Shown here piece by piece: positions 19,642 through 30,119 of a stretch of 64,000 bases of DNA. The position numbers were made by a program, and so were the translations under genes. Origin of the DNA: Allodiplogaster sudhausi (lineage: Eukaryota; Nematoda; Chromadorea; Rhabditida; Diplogasteridae); contig CALZFC010000289.1 in assembly GCA_945643635.1 (NCBI GenBank), forward strand, positions 62,001 through 126,000, written 5' to 3'. The number at the start of each line of letters is the position of its first letter. The stretch's first letter is position 1. Under the pieces are notes generated by a model. It was not told the DNA's origin, searched no databases, and was given only the letters and a program-made list of their open reading frames with translations.

Positions 19642-20122
19642 TTAAGAGAGCCAATCTGAGTCGTTTTTTCGCTAAATATATGTCGATGTTTCCGAATGAA
19701 ATATACCCAAGTAGGGGTTAAAAATAACGCTCTTTCATTTGGTGCCCGCAGCGCTTTGACATAGGTGGGTGAAAAAAATACCTCAAATGGTGCACCCAAA
19801 ATCTTTAAATGACAAAATCGACCTATAAAGAATTTTTGTAAAGAAGTCTATGCGCCTTCCAATTAGCAATCAATTGAACTGTTCAAAATATGTTTTGGTC
19901 AACTAATAAAACTCTTATGCTCATTTTTGAATATTTTCTGTATATCATCGCATACTGTGGTTATGGCACTAAAATTATTTTTTTGAAAATATGATCTTGA
20001 GAAGTTTTTACAATTAGGGTGCTACAAATACCCTGCGAAAGAAAACTGATTCAAAAAACATTTTTGTTCCCTGCACCCTCAGCCCTGACCCATGGTAGAA
20101 TCTCTCAGATTGGCTCTCTTAA
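19642..20122. mobile_element. TTAA-flanked MITE, family C
   Basis: TTAAGAGAGCCAATCTGAG at 19,642 is mirrored by CTCAGATTGGCTCTCTTAA ending at 20,122, giving a 481-bp element with perfect 19-base inverted ends including the TTAA. The interior is AT-rich and non-coding. The ends differ from the two other TTAA families in the window. Confidence 0.75.
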
Positions 20123-20599
20123 TTTCGTTCTGGGGCGGATCCTTGGAAAAATATATATGACGATTCCAGAAGTAATCATTTCCTTACAATTAGTCATCAG
20201 GAATTTTTTTTGTACTTTCAACACCCCTCTTTCTCCATGGAAACCAAGGGCTCTTCGAAAGACTTGTAATGTTTGTGGAAACATCCTTGGCAAGAACAAT
20301 AGGAAAATCCATACTTGATACATATATCCTCCTTTTCAACACGTATTATCTAGATCGAAGGCATGATTAGTATCCGGCCTCTCTATCAAAATAACAATGG
20401 GCGTTACCCAGTAATCTGGCCTTATCCTAATCTTGCTATTTCTCTGAAACATTCATAATATCACTTACGCTTCTTATGCGATGATATTCTTATGACTCTT
20501 CGTTAGCTCGAGATTTATGTAACGCGTCTGAAGAAGATAGAGAAAGGACATTGTTCACTTTGACGGAAATGTACTTGATTGAAAGTGGGGACGCGTAAG

Positions 20600-21120
20600 A
20601 ACGGTACCAGTTCTTACCTGATATAACGTTTGCATATAACACCACCGTCCATGATAGTCCTGGAGAGACCCCCTTCTTTATGATCCACGGAAGGGATCCC
20701 ATGATGAACATAGACTTACTATTTAAGAATCACAAAGAGCGTCACATCCCAATAGATGAGGATAAATCTCAAGATAAGATGGCCATGAGCTCTGCACTTC
20801 ATTCATCGTGGAATATGTCCAACATATATATATAACATCATGAGGAGTGCACAATTTAAGGAACAATGTGATAAAACCCACCTACGGCCTTTACAAATAG
20901 AAGTATGTAGACGATCATATGTACCTTAAAGATATGGCTCCCAAAGTAGGAATATCCAAGAAGCACACTTTCCCGTGGCTCGGACAGTATAGAGTAATTA
21001 AAGTAGACAATCCTCACCTCACGATTGTAAGCATGCACACACCACAAAGAGGAACCAATATAGTGCATAAGAACCAAGTTAAGAGATGCTTCATTCCTTC
21101 TGGCCCGGCTCTCACTTAGC
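20600..21120 (+). pseudogene. Gypsy-type retrotransposon integrase remnant
   Basis: A frame from about 20,600 reads FAYNTTVHDSPGETPFFMIH followed by GRDP, the C-terminal part of a Ty3/gypsy integrase core as seen in nematode elements. About 240 bp on, WLGQYRVIKVDNPHLTIV and a terminal HKNQVKRCF correspond to the integrase tail. Stop codons and a frame change separate the two, and no protease, reverse transcriptase or RNase H is visible upstream, so the copy is truncated and dead. Confidence 0.75.
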
Positions 21121-21622
21121 CCTGGCTGCTAAAGGAAGAGGAAAACTACCCCCAACTCTGTCCAGCCCCTAATGATTGTTCCTTGGCTATAAACATAATA
21201 TATGTAAAAGCTAACCATAAGCCCGATAAACCTACGCAGAAAAAAGCGACGGGAATCTCAATAACGTGTGTCCAGTCGCAATTATGGATTAATACTCAGC
21301 CGTGAAATATATATTACCTGCTATTCGCGAACCGATATTTCGATAACTATGTATAATTACAATCATCAAAGATATGACACAACATTATATCCTATTACAG
21401 AAAGCCAAGCAGTCTGATGAACCAGCCAATGGATTCACTCCCTCGAGATGAAAGAGACGGTCGTCTCGCTGAGCTCTGACTTCTCAATGAGATCATCAAC
21501 GGAATCCCTGAGGACGCCATCAACTACACCCCGGCCAGATCCGGTACTCTAGCGCAATCGTAAGTAAAAATAATAGTAATAATAATAACTATTATTGTTA
21601 AAATAAATAAATAAATAAACAA

Positions 21623-22105
21623 GTGAAACAAAAAAAGATTGTGTTCCTTCCAACACGCCCTTGCGGAAACAGTCACTCCCGGGTCTTCACCATCCAGCCT
21701 GACCCTGCGGAGCCTGCTCGGCAGAACAACCTATCGCCGCCGCCACCGTACCGAGCACCCATAACACCCCCAAATGGTGACCATCCGGAACATGCCCTGA
21801 CGGTCATCACTGCGACTGCCAAACAACAGATGCAGTATATCTGGTCGCTATCCGAGGAACTCAACAGAGTTACCCACCGAGCAGAAGCCCTCGAGAACCA
21901 GCTGGGAAACCTCCAATACGTAGAGACTCAGCGGCTCCGCCACCTGGAGCGAAGTCAGACACGCATAGCACACACCAAGAGATTATCATTCAACCAAATC
22001 TCCGTGCGCGACCGAGTCTATGTCTATGACATAGAACCTGCGCCAGTAGCCAACCAATACGCAGAGACTCAGCCTGGAGCGAAGCTAGACTCGTATAGCA
22101 CATGA
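21623..22105 (+). CDS. Unidentified 160-codon frame downstream of the gypsy remnant
   Basis: An uninterrupted frame has a Pro-rich N-terminal half and a coiled-coil-like segment (LSEELNRVTHRAEALENQL). It lies in the same orientation just after the integrase remnant and before an LTR-like segment, so it may be a third retrotransposon frame. No domain is recognised. It could also be a chance frame. Confidence 0.3.
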   Translation: MKQKKIVFLPTRPCGNSHSRVFTIQPDPAEPARQNNLSPPPPYRAPITPPNGDHPEHALTVITATAKQQMQYIWSLSEELNRVTHRAEALENQLGNLQYVETQRLRHLERSQTRIAHTKRLSFNQISVRDRVYVYDIEPAPVANQYAETQPGAKLDSYST

Positions 22106-22290
22106 GGAAGCCCTTATATATTGTTGTGTCTGCATATGCTCTCGATTGTCTCACTTATGTCTGATTCTGAGAATAAAAGAATTTCTTACAAAAGTGTTTT
22201 GAAATAAGATATCGGATCTTGCGACCCGTATCAATTCTTCTCTTGCTTTCATAAATCGAGGAATCACAAGGTTTGTTTCCCACTAATCTC
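22106..22290 (+). other. Possible 3' LTR of the gypsy remnant
   Basis: The segment after the 160-codon frame contains CCTTATATATTG, an AATAAA signal at about 22,173 and a following T-rich region, an order expected for U3-R-U5. No second copy is present in the window, so an LTR cannot be proved. From 22,290 to 23,250 I see only microsatellites and AT-rich DNA. Confidence 0.25.
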
Positions 22291-23254
22291 CGACATAATT
22301 AGAAAGAAGAGAAGAGCGGAGCTGCGCGAGGCTCTGCCTAAGTTAACTATTAACTATTAGAGCTCTAGGTCTCTCTCACCCCTCATTCTCTTTATGTACA
22401 TATGTATGTCTCATTTTCTCTATTGCCATTCGTCTGCTTGTTTCTCCCAGATACAGTCATTTGAAGTTTGGGTCTGTGCCAAGTGCCTACACTGCTCCCC
22501 TGTCAATTTTGTTCACACTCCATCTCTCTCTCTCTCTCGCTCTCTCTGTCTCTCTCTCTGTCTCTCTCTTTCTTTGTATCTCTCTCGCTGCTTCTGCTGT
22601 TCTGACCCCATGGTCATTCCTTGGCGGAATCAAATTGATCACCAGACATTCTCTATGCTAACGACAAGAGGAGCAACAAGCGAGAGAGAGAGAGGGAGAG
22701 AGAAATAGAAATAGAGAAAGATAGAGATAGTGAGATGGAGAGAAACAAAGAGGGCCAGAGAAACTATGATTAGATGACGCAACAATTAATTAGATGCTCT
22801 AATTAAATGACTCAATAATTAGATGACAATTCGAGTACTGGGCGCCATCTTTATTTAGTAAAAAGAACATTCCTGTCGAATTTTTATCATCTTCCAACAC
22901 GTGCATTTCACTCACCCTTTCCTTTCTATTCTGTCTCTTTCACTCCTCTCTCGTTCTCCCCACTATCTCTTGCTCTCTCTCTCTCTCACACACACTCTCT
23001 CATCGTAAACTCTCGCTTTTCTCGTTCGTTTTCTTTTCTAACGCCTTAACAAAAAAATATAGTGCTCTTTAATTTATGATCCTGGATAGTTCTGATTTGC
23101 TAGGCTTCTCGCACCGATTTCGATTTATAAACATCATACTTCCAACGTGAATAATTTGTTCAGTTCAGGCAGACCTCATAGACAGGTCCGACTTACGACG
23201 CCAGAATCTTCACGCATCAACCGAGAGCCAAAAAAGTTAAAGGCAAATGCCGTA

Positions 23255-23530
23255 TTTTCTCTATTAGTACCCCCCCCCTTTATTAGAACTCCCCCCCTCT
23301 AATAGCACCCCCCTCTGAAAATGCCATTGAAAAATAGAACCCCTCCCTCTTGTAGAGCCCCCCCCTCCAATAGTACGCCCCCCCCCCCTTACAGTCTAAG
23401 ACCTCAGCTCGAGACGTACCTCGAATGGATCTTGGAGGCATGGGATGCTCTCCCCTATGTTATGATGGCAATTGTGCGAGGCATGAGTAACTGCAAACAA
23501 CACAACAGTATTATAAAGTGCTAACAAGGA
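23255..23530. repeat. Dispersed repeat with degenerate poly-C tandem, copy 2
   Basis: Runs of C alternate with TCTAATAG and TTATTAGAAC-like spacers and end in the same CTCGAGACGTACCTCGAATGG tail family as positions 60-85. The unit is longer here than at the window start. It is non-coding. 23,530-23,800 holds nothing recognisable. Confidence 0.7.
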
Positions 23531-23845
23531 ATTTGCTTGCATGGAAAAAGAAAATATAATCGAACTAGAATATCAACTTTAGAATGGACGTCTGAAACAT
23601 TGTCTGAACTCTAGCTCCTTAGTTCAAAACGATGGATTGTATCTTCCCACATTGATTGTAATAATAAGATTTGGTACAACGCAATATTGATACATTTCGG
23701 AATTTGCTTAAAATTTCTTGTACATACATACTTTGTGGAAATCTTCCAGAAATAGTTTCCCAAAACGATTGAAAGCAAAATTAGCCTCATCATCAGTGCT
23801 TAGATCAATCAAAAACAAATGATAAACATAATGAATTCATTTCAG

Positions 23846-23968
23846 GAGGACACGAACAACGACCGCATCAACACCCCGGACGGCGCCGCCAAGCAGTTCC
23901 GCCGCGAGTGGTTCCAGGGCGACGGCATGGATCGCCGTAAGAACCTCCCCAGCGAGTACAACCCCTGA
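23846..23968 (+). pseudogene. msp: Isolated MSP exon 3 (copy 3)
   Basis: The exon follows an intact TTCATTTCAG acceptor and reads [18 protein letters not shown] and so on to NLPSEYNP and a stop. It lacks five codons (TIEWT) and has V-to-D and I-to-S changes at conserved positions. Exons 1 and 2 are absent, because the duplication that made this copy begins in the last intron. AATAAA lies at about 24,035. Confidence 0.85.
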
Positions 23969-24499
23969 TTGGCCCCGCCCCGCTCCGAACACAGTCGCCG
24001 CTGAATTTTGCTTCTGTCACCCTCGTCTTCCTGAATAAAGTATGCCGACTAAATCGGAAACTTGCGAGAAAAAAATAACAAATAGCACATTGAAAGAGCT
24101 CTTTGTACGTGCCTTTTTTTTGAAAAGCTGAGAACTTCTATAGATAAAATATAATAACGTTGATGCTTGCAAGATTTTAGAATGTATAAATGAGTAATGG
24201 CGCTGATTTCTGCATTCTGATTTTTTATCTTTTCAACACTTTTTATTAGGCTTTTACATGCAATTATGTTTTAAGTGAAAGAGAAAGCCTCTAAATGTTA
24301 TATTTGATGGAGTACGGAAGAACAAGACTACTACCGTTTGCTGCTTCCATTTCCTGAAATAGAAAATGGAAATGTCTCTGATAGCGCTGCCAACAAAGAC
24401 GCGCCCGACCGCTCCCGGCAGCAGACGCAGCTTCTCCACTATCATTTCGCTACGGTCGCCCGTCGCTGCAAGGTCGGCCCTTCCTCTGCCCTCTCTCTT

Positions 24500-25968
24500 T
24501 TCTCTTACAAACCGAGACAGATGAGTGCAATGGCGAGACCGATGAGCCTGGTCTTCGGGTCCGCGAGTCCCTTCTCGCCCGCCCCTGTCTCGTGGACGCC
24601 GCGGCCTTTGTAGACTCTGGCGATGAGCTGAAGGCTCAGAACTTCCTTCACATCTGCTCCACGCTCAGTGACGAAGATCCCGATAAAAAGGTTTCTCTCA
24701 TGTCATTTACTTGACCTATTCATACTTGTTCTTGCAGAAGAAGCAGCCCCCTGCAGAGGCGTCTGCTGTGCCCCGGCCTCCGAATCCGGTGTCGACTTTG
24801 ATTCCTCTTCCCTCTTCGACTCACCCTCCGGCCTCGTCGACGCACGTGACTGCAAAACCGTTATCCGAGCGAGCCGTCGCTGTTCTCGGCGTGGCACTCA
24901 TCGCACTCGGAGATGATGTAAGTAGTCATCTCCCTCCTTTCTCTCTCCTTCCTCTCACTCACCCTCTCTATCTCCTTTCTGGTATCTTTCTCCTTCCCCC
25001 CCCCTCTCTCCCTATCTCCCCGCTCCCTCTCTCTTTCTCTCTCTCTGCAGGTGAGTAGTGCAATAGGAGTGCGAATGGTGGATCAGCTTGCCCGCCTGCG
25101 AGACCTCTCAGTCCGCCGCGCGGTTCCTGTGGCCATGGCGCTGCTGTCGACTTCGGATGCGCAGCTGAACATTCTGGAGATGTTGTCGAAGTTGTCGCAC
25201 GACGAGGACGCCGCGACTGCCCGTTGCTGCTCTCGGCCTGGTCGGAGCAGGCACCAACAACGCCCGTCTCACTGCGATGCTCAAGCAGCTCGCTGCTTTC
25301 TACCACAAGGACCAGGTCTTTCTTTCTCTGTCTGCCACTCTGTCTCTCTATTCTCTGCACTCTCTCAGGTCACTCTGATGCTGGTGAGTCTCTCGCAGGG
25401 TCTTGGTGCCCTTGGCAAGGGCTCCCTCAAGCTCTCTCCCCGCCACTCCAACCGCCAGATTCAATGCCCTCTTGCTCTTGCTGGCCTTCTCACTGTCGCC
25501 TTCGCTCTCCTCGATTCTTCCAACACTGTTTGTCTCTTATCTCTCACGCCCTCTCCTTCTGTTTCTCTCTCTCTCATCTCTCCCTCTCTCTTATAGATCC
25601 TGGCTCAGCAGCACTATCTCCTCTACTCTCTCGTTATTGCCATGCAGCCAAAGATGCTGATCACTGTGGTTGAAGACGAGAGGAAGGAAGACATGATGGA
25701 ACAGGCAGGATGCCCTCGAGCCATCACGGGATTCCAGACTCACTCCACTCCGGTTCAGCTGTCGGCAGGGGAGAGGGCCGAGCTGGCTTCTGACGAGTTC
25801 CTCGCCCTTGCGCCGATCCTCGAGGGAGTGGTGATCCTGCGGAAGAACCCCGACTACGTGTCTCTCGCGGCGCCTTTCCCCTCGCGCCCCTCCCGCGCCC
25901 CCTCGCGCCAGTCTTCTCCTGCCTATACTCCCAGCATTCACTCTCCTCCCGCTTCCCGCCCGCACTGA
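24500..25968 (+). pseudogene. rpn-1: 26S proteasome subunit Rpn1 (PSMD2), C-terminal fragment
   Basis: Five exons match the C-terminal third of Rpn1, the proteasome base subunit that docks ubiquitin receptors: FVDSGDELKAQNFLHICS (to 24,690), ERAVAVLGVALIALGDD (to 24,918), VRRAVPVAMALLS...LNILEMLSKLSHD, then GLVGAGTNNARLTAMLKQLA (25,051-25,319), LSQGLGALGKGSLKLSPRHS (25,370-25,530) and [12 protein letters not shown]...ELASDEF...VILRKNPDY (25,597-25,968). Between LSKLSHDEDA and GLVGAGTNN the frame shifts and several residues are missing. About ten residues are also missing after MLITVVEDE. The N-terminal two thirds of the protein are absent. A Ser/Pro-rich tail of about 35 residues follows the usual end. 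The left border coincides with the MSP segmental duplication, so this is a broken, transposed copy. Confidence 0.82.
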
Positions 25969-26137
25969 CTCCATCCGATAAAGTAGTAAATGAAGTGTAC
26001 ATTCAGTACCGTGCAAAAAGATACGAACACCATGATATTTTGCTATATTTTCCTACAACGTAGACGAAACTTAATGAAATTTTCAGGATTGTTTCTGTAT
26101 GCTGTCAGAATTATAGTAGCAGATTATTGGTTTCATT

Positions 26138-27116
26138 GATCCAATACAGGGCTAGAAAAAAATCAATAATTCGAATTACCCAGTTGTGTGCATTTATGCA
26201 TGCAAGACAAAGTTATTTATTTCTTGGATATTCTGGTAGTTTAAATTGGATAGATGGTAGATCTGCATTCTAGAACATCCCTACGATAACTTTGTGATCA
26301 AATTCTTATTTAATCCTATGCCGTTGCATGTTCCCTACCTTCAGTTCGAGATTCATTCACTCGGCCTCAGATGAAGAAGGTTCAGCGGGATAAATTCAAT
26401 CATTTACTGAGTATTAATGATGTCCAAATATTCGTATGTAATTACTACACTAATTCAAATGGCTAATTGAACTGTGGAAATTAGTTGCAAACTATTTGTG
26501 AACAAGTTGAACACCGCGGTTCTAGTTTGGCCCTCACCGCAGAAGTGCTAAATGTGGTGTTATGCAGGGGTCCGTGTTTGGAAAACGGGTTTGAATAATG
26601 ATAGATAATAGGCTTTTCCACATTCGAAAGCCCTATTTCATCCCTGGCTTCATGAGGCCTCAAGGGAGGGGCAGATCGTTTGAATGTACACTGGCATAGA
26701 GTAGTACCGTGTTCAATAAGGCAGGAAACTAAATCCGAAAATTTTTTAATCGAGTCAAAAATCCCCTTAATCGATACAATAGAGTATTCTGCAAAAGTCT
26801 AAAACTCAATTAGTTGATTTAATGTTGTTATTGATCTAGAACGGACAGCTGTCAATAAATGTATCCCGCTGAACCTTCTTCATCTGCGGCCGAGTGAATG
26901 AATCTCGAACTGAAGGTAAGGAACATGTAACGGCATTTAATTAAATCACAATTAGATTAAAAAGTTATCGTAGGGATGTTCTAGAATGCAGATCTACCAT
27001 CTATCCAATTTAAACTACCAGAATATCCAAGAAATAAATCTTTTTGTCTTGCATGCATAAATGTAGAAAACTGGGTAATTCGAATTATTGATTTTTTTCT
27101 AGCTCTGTATTGGATC
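26138..27116. mobile_element. Inverted-repeat element, about 0.98 kb
   Basis: CCAATACAGGGCTAG near 26,141 is mirrored by CTAGCTCTGTATTGG ending at 27,114, and pairing continues for about 265 bp, including CTGCATTCTAGAACATCCCT and its mirror and GTTCAGCGGGAT and its mirror. The centre (about 26,410-26,840) is single copy and non-coding. A GATC-like flank is present on both sides. The class is unknown. The right end runs directly into a (CT)n tract (27,118-27,204). Confidence 0.75.
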
Positions 27117-27203
27117 TCGCTCTCTCTCTCTCTCTTTCACCCTCTCTCCCACCTCCTCTCTCTTTCTCTATCTCTCTCTCTCTATCTCTCTCTCTCTTTC
27201 TCC

Positions 27204-27488
27204 CTAGCCAGTATCTTCTTGCTCCTTCTTCTTGGCAGGCGGAACATCAAAGCAATCTGCCACCTTGCCTATTAGCCCGAATCTACGGTTGGCTTGCCAT
27301 CGGCCAGTAACGGTTCCATATTTGAACACAACAGCTTGACGAGAGTTCCGATATTTCTCAGATTCTCCCTCTTCCCTGGCGATGGTTTCCCTGACAATCT
27401 TGGCATGTTCGCATTGTCCACACCAGTCTCCTCCTCCATGCACACAATTCACAAGTTGATTGATGACTGAGTGGAAGAGATCTCCGAA
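27204..27488 (-). CDS. Unidentified Cys-rich terminal exon, 95 codons
   Basis: After a plausible acceptor (TTGCGGTCAG) the frame reads FGDLFHSVINQLVNCVHGGG, then DWCGQCEHAKIVRETIAREE, continues through VVFKYGTVTGRWQANRRFGL and ends VPPAKKKEQEDTG and a stop. The composition and absence of stops look coding. The first Met lies at 27,452, but the frame is open upstream to the acceptor. The CxxC pair and the basic tail are notable. No family is recognised. An upstream exon might be the MNVFFSEYFSVNRDKW frame near 27,560-27,615. 27,620-28,160 shows nothing else. Confidence 0.45.
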   Translation of the reverse strand, partial: FGDLFHSVINQLVNCVHGGGDWCGQCEHAKIVRETIAREEGESEKYRNSRQAVVFKYGTVTGRWQANRRFGLIGKVADCFDVPPAKKKEQEDTG

Positions 27489-28168
27489 CTGACCGCAACA
27501 AGTGCCATGGCAGTGTTAGAATCATGCCAGACGAAAGAGAGAGGAAGCAGGATGAGTCATGTTCTTCGCTCCACTTATCACGATTGACAGAAAAATACTC
27601 AGAGAAAAATACATTCACTCTTTCCGCAGTGATGAAATGGAAGAACTCCTTTTTTTAGTAATACAATTGGCAATGATTGAACGGAATAACTGAGGTGAGC
27701 AAAACGATGATGACGTCACTCTCTATCTGATCGACAAGTGCGTATAAATATGAAGAAGTTGATCAAATAATGTCAGTATTGAAAACCCTTTTTAAAACAT
27801 CGATTGCTCTCATTTGTTAGGCTATTCAAGAAGTTTGCGCGCGATATTCAGCCCCTTTCCCTTTCATACTGAATTGGCTTCTGTAGGAGATGATTATTGC
27901 TTCTTCCCCAGTTTTTTTCAGTTCCTCTGATCGTGAGCAAATATGAAGAAGACAATAACTAAAATCTATTATATATTCATGCATATTTCCCGCGATCCTT
28001 TGATGTTTCACTTTTCAGCCTTCCCTTTATATAAAAAATCCAACGAAAAAGGCATACATATAGTATGTATGCCATCCATTCGCCAATCAAGGATAATTTT
28101 CTCATTCGTTTGCTCGCACCGGTATTATTCGTCAGTATTTCTTGGAAGGGTTCGTGAGAAAGAAAGCA

Positions 28169-30015
28169 TTACGCGAAAGTGGAGGAAGGGGAGGCATTCC
28201 GCCGCCAGCTCCGTACTGCATTCCTCCGCCAGCACCATAGGTCGCCCGGGTTGCTCTCAAAGTGCATGAAGTCCTGCAAAGGAGAATGGATTCGCATGCT
28301 TTTTTTACCGACTAAAAAATTTATATCGTAAAACATCTTCCATTTCACAGGAAGGTAATGTCTTCAAAATGAATTTATAATTCCCTCACAATGAGGAAAG
28401 TCGTGCCGATGAGCGCAGCCTTCATCTGGACGGGCAGAGTCGCAGGGACTAAAAATGGTTAAGGAGTGTGGAATGGAATTGAACCAGTTGGGAATGAGTG
28501 AAAGCACTGACACGAGACGCCAAAGTTGTCGGCGTCGTGAGGGCCTTTTGGAAGAAGCCGGAGAACATCTTGCGGATCTCGCCGATGGGCGTCATCGACA
28601 TGTCGAATACCTAAATTAAGTGATTAGAGGAAAGAAAGAAAAGATAAGATAAGTGGCGAGGACCTGGAAGACGCGGTCCATATTGCAGTCGCAACCCCCG
28701 GGGCTTAGGATCATGAGCTGCGGCGCGGAGTTGGCGTCCATGACCATGTAGTCCGCTCCGCAGCAGGTGCTGTCACGCACAAACGCAACCTAGAGAGATA
28801 GAGAGAGAGAGAGCGATGAGAGAAGGAAGGAGAGAGAGTTAGAGACAGAGGGAGGTAGAAGAGGAAGAAGGAAGGAGAGAGGGAGGCGAGGAGAGTTAGA
28901 GACGTAGAGGGAGAGGATGCCTCACAACTTGCCTGGCGGAGACTCGATGCGAATGCTCTGCCTCTCCCAGCAGCAAACGTACGGACGGAATCAGCGGATG
29001 ACTTCCTGAAAAGCAGCGCAGTTTTTTCGCACCCGATACTCGTCGTGTTTTGCTTGTTTCTTATTCCTGACCGCGCCCATGTTGTCGACGACGTGCATGA
29101 CGAAGGAGCGCTTCGAGCTGTTGCACTGGCGAGAGCATCCGTTAGACTCCTCCATCGCGTAGTAGACCTGCAGAGAGCGAGAGAGAGAGAGAGAGAGAGC
29201 GAGAGAGCTAGAGAGATGAGAGAGGGGATGGTGGGTATGTTGACAATCTGAGGGAACAAGAGGCAGAGAGGGATGGAAGAGAGGCGGAAGGGGAATGCTT
29301 TATACATATACATATATGTATATGTATGTAGATCTTTCCAAAAAAATTGATTGACCCGCTGTCCCATCCGATTGAGCAGTCGGTAAGTGTTGGCCGTCTC
29401 AATGCCGAGGAGAAGCTCGAGCAGCTCAAGCTCCTGAAAAGGGAAAAAGTTTAAATATCCTATGAAAACCTCGAAGCTCGAAGATCAATCGATATCTGAG
29501 AGCCAAAGATCACTTCTCCCAATGTGAGTATTGGCAGTGAAAGTGACCTGCTGGACGACGAGGCCGTCAATGTACGTGAGGTAAGCGAGCGACGGCGGAC
29601 AGCCGGGCGCAGGTTCGTGGGCATCTGCATCGGAACTAATTGTTAGGGGATTTTATATATTATATTTTAATTTGCTTTTAATTGAACTAAAACTCACGAT
29701 ACTGGCGGCGCGGCGGCGGGGGAGGGGGAGACATTCCACCGCCAGCTCCGTACTGCATTCCTCCGCCAGCACCATAGGCGGGCGGGGGCGGAGGATGGGA
29801 AGGCATTCCGCCGCCAGCTCCGTATTGCGGCCGGGCGTTGTAGGCCGGAGGATTGTCTGACAGATAGGAAATATTTTATTTATCAAGAAAAAATTACTTT
29901 AAAATTCCTTGAAATAAAGCATAATTTTTAGGGAAAACTGTAAAACTTTTTTTTATAAAGATTAAAGAAAATACTGACAGCCAGGCTGCGGATATCCAGG
30001 CTGCTGGTTGTACAT
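28169..30015 (-). pseudogene. scrm: Phospholipid scramblase gene, disrupted
   Basis: Ten exons give a scramblase, a Ca2+-activated membrane protein: MYNQQPGYPQPG (29,979-30,015), a Pro/Gly-rich exon (to 29,858), SLAYLTYIDGLVVQQ (29,548-29,624), ELLELLLGIETANTYRLLNR (29,356-29,433), VYYAMEESNGCSRQC...VVDNMGA (29,072-29,167), CCWERQSIRIESPPG (to about 29,015), VAFVRDSTCCGADYMVMD (28,664-28,789), VFDMSMTPIGEIRKMF (28,512-28,610), PATLPVQMKAALIGTTFLI (28,390-28,448) and DFMHFES (to 28,273). The exon ending in SPPG carries an in-frame TGA after EVIR and lacks a donor that keeps phase. The MFSGFFQK exon is one base short in an A run before DADNFGVSF. The tail after FESNPGD is foreign. Introns are retained, so this is an unprocessed pseudogene. 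Confidence 0.78.
28175..28245 (-). repeat. Copy of the scramblase N-terminal exon pasted onto its 3' end
   Basis: Positions about 28,181-28,241 repeat the segment at about 29,720-29,782 of the same gene, including CCGCCAGCTCCGTACTGCAT and TCCTCCGCCAGCACCATAGG. In its home exon it encodes a YGAGGGMQYGAGGGM repeat. Here it is read out of frame after FESNPGD and gives a terminal WCWRRNAVRSWRRNA. Confidence 0.75.
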
Positions 30016-30119
30016 TTCTAGCGTAGAGGAGAGAGCAAGGGAGGAGAGTGACAGAGAAAGAGAGCAATGGGAGAGGCGACCAGGCGCTGCGGAAGAGGCG
30101 ACGAGAAGTGATGAGCAAT

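Noticed and set aside
28924..29015. Reading the in-frame TGA of the scramblase as selenocysteine.
   Set aside because: No SECIS-like hairpin was seen downstream, scramblases are not selenoproteins, and the gene has two further lesions.
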